64,000 bases of DNA from JAJRZL01 sp964557855 (GTDB lineage: Bacteria; Zixibacteria; MSB-5A5; GN15; FEB-12), in the NCBI GenBank assembly GCA_964557855.1, contig CAZLBP010000005.1, positions 81,102 through 145,101 on the forward strand, in the 5' to 3' direction. The notes beneath the pieces are model-generated. The model saw only the letters and a program-made list of their open reading frames with translations. It made no database searches and was not told the DNA's origin. Each line of letters opens with the position of its first letter. The first letter of the stretch is position 1. A program made the translations under genes and the position numbers. Below, piece by piece: positions 58,867-64,000 of this stretch.

Positions 58867-59625
58867 CTACTTACTCATCGCAATCGCGTAACCTCCGTAT
58901 ATCTTAGGTGCCTTGATCCGATCAAGATCAAATCTCTCATTTGTGGAATTCAGGATCAATCTCAGCTTGTGAATCTTCAATCCAAGACTTGTCTTGGAGA
59001 CATTCGCAAACCTGATACACAACGGTGCGGCTATTGCCAAACAAAGGTGCGTATACGACTTAATCCTGAATATCTGTCTCGCCCCATAGGGCTCAAACCA
59101 GTACTCTCTTGGACCAATATATCGAATTGGGGAACTCAGATCATAACATCGATCAAGCATGGCGGCAACCAAACCATCCGGCATCAGGAAATGCTCGGAG
59201 AACAGATTGGCTTGCACCTCCTTCTTATCCGAATGTCTCTTTGCGAAAATGTCTTGCTGAACGCAACGAAACAGAGGGACTTCGGGGTGCAGAATGGCAT
59301 GACCGAATTCATGACCGTACGTGAATGGATACCGGGAATCTTTTCCGCCCTTCACTAACGACTTGTCAATGAGTACTACGCGATCCTTTGGGATTGTCTT
59401 TCCTAACACCTTCTGCCCATTGCGGAAACCGAGGTCGTAGTTCGATTCGACCTTGTATTCATACCTCGGGTACAACACTGACTCGTATATTTCATTGAGA
59501 TCGAGACAAAAGTCGCTTAGAAGCCGCCACCCGTGTTCGTTGATATGCTCCGTCACCAATTTCGCCGCAAGAGCCTTGATCGACTGGCTCGTGACCGGCC
59601 CGTGAATTCGATAATCATCAGCCAT
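58867..59625 (-). CDS. ImmA/IrrE-family metallopeptidase
   Basis: I start at the ATG at 59625 (ADDYRIHGPVTSQ), preceded by GGAAG; longer in-frame starts would overlap the upstream regulator further. The 252-residue protein has the zinc peptidase motif HEFGH in TYGHEFGHAILHPE and a downstream EVQANLFSEHFLMP typical of the ImmA/IrrE family, which cleaves partner XRE repressors to trigger phage, ICE or stress responses. It overlaps the XRE gene by 8 bases, the usual arrangement. Confidence 0.9.
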   Translation of the reverse strand: MADDYRIHGPVTSQSIKALAAKLVTEHINEHGWRLLSDFCLDLNEIYESVLYPRYEYKVESNYDLGFRNGQKVLGKTIPKDRVVLIDKSLVKGGKDSRYPFTYGHEFGHAILHPEVPLFRCVQQDIFAKRHSDKKEVQANLFSEHFLMPDGLVAAMLDRCYDLSSPIRYIGPREYWFEPYGARQIFRIKSYTHLCLAIAAPLCIRFANVSKTSLGLKIHKLRLILNSTNERFDLDRIKAPKIYGGYAIAMSK

Positions 59626-59953
59626 GTTCTTCCCGTTCATTTGACCGCTGCACTCTGTAGTGTCCAGCGGCTGCCTGGTATTTCTCTTCAATCTTCCGGT
59701 CAAATGCTTGGACCTTGATTGTCTTGGCTCGATCCAAGAGTTCTTTGGCATCAAGGTTTAACACGTCGGCGACAATGCAGATGAACTCGGGACTCGGAAT
59801 CTCCCCGTATTGCTCTATCCGAGTTACATATGCAGGTGACACTTTCTTCTGTCCTTTCCTCTTCAAGCGATCGATGAACTGGCTCACTGTCCAGTTTCTT
59901 TCCTGACGAGCGACCCTGATCGTCTCGCCAAAACTCTCCTTCTCCTTGCTCAT
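59618..59953 (-). CDS. XRE-family repressor partnered with the ImmA/IrrE peptidase
   Basis: About 111 residues from the ATG at 59953; an ATG 4 codons upstream is also possible. A helix-turn-helix spans GETIRVARQERNWTVSQFID to TRIEQYGEIPSPEFICIVAD. The C-terminal part is charged and may be the cleavage or dimerisation region. The gene overlaps the downstream metallopeptidase, forming an ImmR/ImmA-like switch or a toxin-antitoxin-like pair controlling the island. Confidence 0.88.
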   Translation of the reverse strand: MSKEKESFGETIRVARQERNWTVSQFIDRLKRKGQKKVSPAYVTRIEQYGEIPSPEFICIVADVLNLDAKELLDRAKTIKVQAFDRKIEEKYQAAAGHYRVQRSNEREEHG

Positions 59954-59965
59954 GCGCTGCTCCAT

Positions 59966-60190
59966 TCTCTACTCTATTAGGTTGGCAACGAATTTTACAA
60001 AATTCACTAAACTGAGTCAAGAACTTTCTCGAAAAAAATTAACAAATCGCACAAGCAGTTGCAAGACAGCATCATACCGGGGCGGAATTCTGGGGTTAAG
60101 TGCACTGTACTTGATAGAGAGTTCGTCAGGGGACAGTTTGAGGTCCTATTCGACACACCATTCGCGAATTTTGACTCGAACCCGGTCGAA
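59966..60190. other. A+T-rich intergenic region
   Basis: No gene is seen. The promoter of the XRE-ImmA pair and the end of the restriction-modification transcript should lie here, but no convincing elements were identified. Confidence 0.3.
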
Positions 60191-63100
60191 TTACGCTCCC
60201 CACTCGTAAGTATCTGATTTCACTGATTCGTAATTGGCATCTAGAGCAGGCTGCAACAACAAAATGGCCGTAATGCGCCGGACCATTTCGGTGACGTATT
60301 CAACTTCCTCCATGGTCAAAGGCCGCCCGAGGATTTTCGATTCGCGGTAGCTGAGCCACTTCTTGATTACTTGATAGCCGCCTATGTAGTAGCCCCAGAC
60401 ATTGGCCGGAACATTGCGCCAGAATGCCACGTCGTTCAAATGTATGTCCAGCGTGTTCTGGCCAAGGCAGGCCAATGCCTGATCCCGGTCCAGACCCTGC
60501 TGTTTTGCCCCCTTTTCGATTGCAAGGAGTTCTTCCTCGGAATATGTGCGCTGCCGCATTTGGCCCTTTCCGGGCATTACTATGTTGTTCTTACCGCCGT
60601 GTCCCCAGCCTGCGGTCAACGCCAAGTCTCCTTTATCCGGATTTAGTACGCCTTGCCCGACGTGCGAGACCACTCCCATTACCTTGAGTTCCGGACGGAT
60701 ACTTCCGGAAGTTACCTGGGATACCGGATTCTCGGTGTCGAGCAGAGCCGCAACTTGTTTTCCGAGTTCTGCAGAAGATTTGAGAGTTTTGGCTGTTTTC
60801 GGCAGCGGAATTCTCGGCCAGTTCCGTTGAATGCCGTCGGCGTTTTCGCTCAAGTAAGCGGGTGAGTAGCCTATCGCGAGCGCATGCATCCATATTATCT
60901 CAGCGGTTCTTACATCCTTATCCGGGTCTTTGAAACGTAGCTTCTTCAGGTACTTCCGACTCGACTCGGAGAGGTTGGCAGTAATCACAGAGTCTGAGTT
61001 CCGATCGTCCAGAGCCAAATCGTGATTGGCTTGAATGCGCCTTGAGGTTGAGGCACCATGTTTGAGGCGCAGTGGGAAATAGTAGGCATGTCCCCTCAGG
61101 AAGTCGTTGTCGCCGAGAACAGTCGTGAAGTGTAACGGAACACCTTCTGGAGTCGCCACACCGGCAGGTCGAGACATTAAAAAGGTATTACCTTCCCAGC
61201 ACTGTTGCCAATACGTAGGACGCGAACGGTTCCAAACACCGGGTACATCAGTATAGTAAGCCCAGAGCGTATCAAAGGGACGTATCGTATATCTTATGAT
61301 GCGTCTTTCATCGAACTGCTCTCTTGCCAAAGCATTTCTCCTAACATTCTCAGGAATGACTCCGGCCCTAGACTTTTCGAGGCCAAAGCCGAGACTCTCA
61401 TATGACCGCCAGTCGAGACTTTGGTCGAAATAAGCCTCCATTCGTTTTCTCAGTGCGGCTTTGTCAACGTCAAACAGTGCACCTCCTCGCTTCTCCATCA
61501 AGCCATTAGCAGGGGGTTGGGCTGACAGTTCAACCAAAGTGGGCCAAGAAAGGTAGTTGGTATCTACCGATTGCAACCGAAACGAATACCAGTTTGTCTT
61601 ATCAGGATTGCTCTTTCCATACGTTTTCTTAGTTCTCTCAACTTCTATGCTGTCCAAAAGGTCCTCACGCTTTGTGACTCCCCAGAAGTGACGAAAAAAC
61701 ACAGTAGGCTTCTTGCTTCTACGATCTTTGCGAGCTAGTAAGCTGATCGCGGTCCCAACACGTATTCCGACCGGGCTTTGGGGAGTTGAGAACACACTTG
61801 GATCGGGCTTGCCCTCGGGCGTGAGCTTCCCGGTTTCCCGGCTGTCACCGTTCATACAATCGAACCACAGCTTGTCAAATTCTTTGAGAAATTGCTGTCG
61901 CATGACCACGAATGAAGGGTCACCAAGATAAGAGAAATTGGAAATGTAGCAGACAATACCCTTGCCGCTCTTGACAACTCGTCGCTCGGCTATTCGGAAA
62001 AAGCGGATATATAGATCATCAAGGTTGAACTTCTTTATGCCCCAGCCGCCTTCCGTGACAGGTTTGGTCAATCCTTCTTTGTAGCATTGCACCAGGCCGT
62101 GTTCCTCTTTGGGACTCGTACCGGCAAAGGCATTGTAAGGCGGGTTACCAAGGACAACCAGGATCGGCACCTCCCTTTTGACGCGCCCCGAAGCTTCGAG
62201 TTCCTCTTGCAGCTCCGGGAATGCCAACTGGTCTTTGGGTTCCTTTGGAGGTTCCCAGCCAGTAAGAGCATTAGTAAGATACACGCCTACACGTTCGTTC
62301 CGCTCATCCGAGAGCGGCGCATTGAGAGCCCGAAGCATGAGCCCCAATTGCAAATGCGAGACGACGAAAGGGGCGGGTAGTATTTCGAATCCGAAGATGC
62401 GGTTCATGGCAGCCTTCTTCAGATGCTGGGCAGTCAGGGCGCTTTCGCTCCGGGCAGTTAGTGTCTCATGTATTTTGCGCAGCACTTCGACCAGGTAAGC
62501 TCCGGTGCCGCAACAAGGGTCCAGGACATACACTGACGGATCGGCCAGTCCGTCTTCTATATCGAGTTCTTCGCGGAGAACCGTATCGACTCGTGCCACC
62601 TGGTACTTGACGATTTCCGGAGGCGTGTACCAGACTCCCAGTTTCTTACGGAGGTCCGGATCGTACGCCTTCAGGAATGGCTCGTAAAAATACTGCACCG
62701 CATGCTCTTCTTCGAACTTGCGGAAGAAGCTTGCTCTGTCAACGCGGTTCAGGACAAGGCCGGTCCAGTCGAGGACTTCATCGATGCCTAATGGCTTCAG
62801 TCTGTTGGGAGTTGCGATTTGCTCGAACAAGGCTGCTATCATAGGAACATGTAAGTTCCATTGCGCCTCATGCCAGTTGAATCTGCCGTTTTGAGAGTCG
62901 CCGCACTCACGCGCCCACAAGACCCAGGAAGAAAAGATGCCGTAGAATAACGTCTGGACTAGTGTTGCCCGAAAGAAATGCTCCCCATCCTCACCTTTGA
63001 ATTTCATACCGAGGGAATCTTCAAGCCCTTCTCGAAGCGCCTTGAGACCGGGCAGATCGCTCTTGGCTTCAATTCGGGCTTTGGCTTCGCGGGCGTACGA

Positions 63101-63694
63101 TGCCAAAAACCAGGCAAGGTCCTCAGGGTTGCTAAGCGGAGCGGAGTGAAGCAACACGCGCCGAAGATACTCTACCAAGCGATCACCGATTTCATTGGCC
63201 GTTTTGCGTGGGTGAGCAGCCGCTGCCCAGAAGGCGGTTTCACTGTCACAGATTCGAAATGATTCGTGTTTGAGAGGCTTGCCCTTTTCGTCGGTTGTAA
63301 TGAAGACAAAGTCGCGATAGTTGGTTACCAGCACCTGAGCATACCTGCCCCAATATTTTGATACCTGTTTGCCTTTGGCAGTTACCCAGGAATCATCGGC
63401 TGGGGGCTTGGCCTCAATGACGCCTCTCTCCGGCAGTTGTCCCGGCTGCGGTTTCGCGTCCTTAGCACTCTGAAACTGGTGTGCCGCAAAAAGCCCGAAA
63501 TCGGGCTCACCGGCTCCGATATTCTCCAGTTGTGAAACACACCTGACTTTCGGCTTTAGCTTTTTGCCAATCTCATTGAGGAGCCGCTCCAGTGGCCCGT
63601 AATATGAAGTCTCAGGCTTACCTCCGCCAGTGGATCGGATTTCGCTCATTTCTTTCAGATATGTTTCAACCGGGTGCATCTGGGTGTTTCTCAC
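60191..63694 (-). CDS. Single-chain restriction-modification enzyme (type ISP/IIG-like)
   Basis: An 1167-residue protein. The N-terminus has a PD-(D/E)XK nuclease signature: Asp65 in GEPDFGLFA and Glu94-Ala-Lys96 in RGVIEAKPP. The N6-adenine methyltransferase core has DPCCGTG (motif I, 392-398) and NPPY (motif IV, 517-520), preceded by the GVWYTPPEIVKYQV segment typical of this class. The C-terminal 500 residues should recognise DNA. There is no helicase domain, unlike LlaGI-type ISP enzymes. One polypeptide would therefore both methylate and cut. The GTG at 63694 or the ATG five codons later may be the start. Confidence 0.93.
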   Translation of the reverse strand: MRNTQMHPVETYLKEMSEIRSTGGGKPETSYYGPLERLLNEIGKKLKPKVRCVSQLENIGAGEPDFGLFAAHQFQSAKDAKPQPGQLPERGVIEAKPPADDSWVTAKGKQVSKYWGRYAQVLVTNYRDFVFITTDEKGKPLKHESFRICDSETAFWAAAAHPRKTANEIGDRLVEYLRRVLLHSAPLSNPEDLAWFLASYAREAKARIEAKSDLPGLKALREGLEDSLGMKFKGEDGEHFFRATLVQTLFYGIFSSWVLWARECGDSQNGRFNWHEAQWNLHVPMIAALFEQIATPNRLKPLGIDEVLDWTGLVLNRVDRASFFRKFEEEHAVQYFYEPFLKAYDPDLRKKLGVWYTPPEIVKYQVARVDTVLREELDIEDGLADPSVYVLDPCCGTGAYLVEVLRKIHETLTARSESALTAQHLKKAAMNRIFGFEILPAPFVVSHLQLGLMLRALNAPLSDERNERVGVYLTNALTGWEPPKEPKDQLAFPELQEELEASGRVKREVPILVVLGNPPYNAFAGTSPKEEHGLVQCYKEGLTKPVTEGGWGIKKFNLDDLYIRFFRIAERRVVKSGKGIVCYISNFSYLGDPSFVVMRQQFLKEFDKLWFDCMNGDSRETGKLTPEGKPDPSVFSTPQSPVGIRVGTAISLLARKDRRSKKPTVFFRHFWGVTKREDLLDSIEVERTKKTYGKSNPDKTNWYSFRLQSVDTNYLSWPTLVELSAQPPANGLMEKRGGALFDVDKAALRKRMEAYFDQSLDWRSYESLGFGLEKSRAGVIPENVRRNALAREQFDERRIIRYTIRPFDTLWAYYTDVPGVWNRSRPTYWQQCWEGNTFLMSRPAGVATPEGVPLHFTTVLGDNDFLRGHAYYFPLRLKHGASTSRRIQANHDLALDDRNSDSVITANLSESSRKYLKKLRFKDPDKDVRTAEIIWMHALAIGYSPAYLSENADGIQRNWPRIPLPKTAKTLKSSAELGKQVAALLDTENPVSQVTSGSIRPELKVMGVVSHVGQGVLNPDKGDLALTAGWGHGGKNNIVMPGKGQMRQRTYSEEELLAIEKGAKQQGLDRDQALACLGQNTLDIHLNDVAFWRNVPANVWGYYIGGYQVIKKWLSYRESKILGRPLTMEEVEYVTEMVRRITAILLLQPALDANYESVKSDTYEWGA

Positions 63695-64000
63695 TTACTA
63701 GTTTCAGCGTTGCCCAGTACATTGTATTGAGACAGAATCTCATATGGTGTGAGTATAGTCGCTCGCCTGATTACGAGTCAAGGATGAACATCATCTGTAC
63801 CTCAGACTTGAAAAGTATTTAGAGCGCAACAGGAGGAGTACATATTAATATAAACCCGTCCGCAGGTTCTCTCCAGTCTGCAAAATAGTGATTACCACAG
63901 TCAATCTCAAGGCGCCTATGATTAGGTGAAGCTATCACAACTCCACCTAGCAGTCTGTCGGAGAACCTCAGTTTATTGATTTAATTAGATCATTTGAGGG
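63695..64000. other. Gene-free A+T-rich end of the window
   Basis: No gene, RNA or repeat is supported. It should hold the promoter of the restriction-modification gene; no copy of the tRNA-Gln 3' end is present. Confidence 0.3.

Noticed and set aside
55077..64000. Right attachment site of the tRNA-Gln island
   Set aside because: No second copy of the tRNA 3' half (GGTTCGAATCCCAGTCTCCC) could be found in the window.

Overview
The window looks like a chromosomal segment from a Gram-negative bacterium. Evidence: three probable outer-membrane beta-barrel proteins, PEP-CTERM and IPTL-CTERM-like sorting tails, and a run of large secreted proteins ending in paired dockerin-like repeats of the 'DLSYLVDYLFRGGPPP' kind. 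That repeat style, with M4, M28 and S8 peptidases and FlgD/T9SS-like C-terminal tails, recalls uncultured FCB-group lineages, especially candidate phylum Zixibacteria. This assignment is inference; there is no rRNA gene in the window.

Layout. 1-9.5 kb (minus strand): two paralogous secreted multidomain proteins (one cut by the window edge), an S8 peptidase with PKD, cohesin-like and dockerin modules, a smaller cohesin-like/dockerin protein and a DUF5996 protein. 9.6-12.5 kb (plus): a tandem pair of unrecognised paralogues behind a strong promoter, then an RRM RNA-binding protein. 12.5-14.1 kb: repeat-rich DNA and an orphan PD-(D/E)XK-like nuclease. 14.1-18.8 kb (minus): thiolase, 3-hydroxyacyl-CoA dehydrogenase and two acyl-CoA dehydrogenases. 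19-21.1 kb: three beta-barrel proteins. 21.2-23.7 kb (minus): nrdR, cutA, a thiamine-binding-like protein and glyA. 23.9-26.7 kb: tRNA-Gly, then a DUF512 radical-SAM protein overlapping der. 27-29.9 kb: a four-gene metal (probably zinc) uptake operon headed by a cysteine-rich ribbon-helix-helix regulator. 30.2-39 kb: M4 and M28 peptidases sharing C-terminal modules, and a dockerin protein with a duplicated His/Cys-rich domain. 39.2-50 kb: glmS, a small membrane protein, ornithine aminotransferase-like, PEP-CTERM protein, nfnAB-like, an Lnt-like membrane protein, an IPTL-CTERM-like protein and queG. 50.3-54.7 kb: rpe, tkt, a degenerate glucokinase-like gene and thiamine pyrophosphokinase. 55-63.7 kb: an apparently acquired region abutting tRNA-Gln, with serine and tyrosine recombinases, small regulators, an XRE plus ImmA/IrrE pair and a single-chain restriction-modification enzyme.

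How genes work together. The rpe operon joins the non-oxidative pentose phosphate pathway to synthesis of TPP, the cofactor of transketolase. The metal operon appears self-contained: sensor, binding protein, ATPase and permease overlap or lie close together. The fatty-acid cluster supplies most beta-oxidation steps but has no enoyl-CoA hydratase here. Secreted peptidases and cohesin-like/dockerin proteins suggest an extracellular protein-degrading or surface-assembly programme.

Intergenic DNA is full of palindromic repeats, including three copies of a structured element of about 150 bp. The most interesting leads are the RHH-Cys metal regulator with an apparently leaderless start, the glucokinase-like pseudoenzyme, the unknown tandem pair, the duplicated HVHHMNA domain, and the recombinase whose frame runs antisense through tRNA-Gln.
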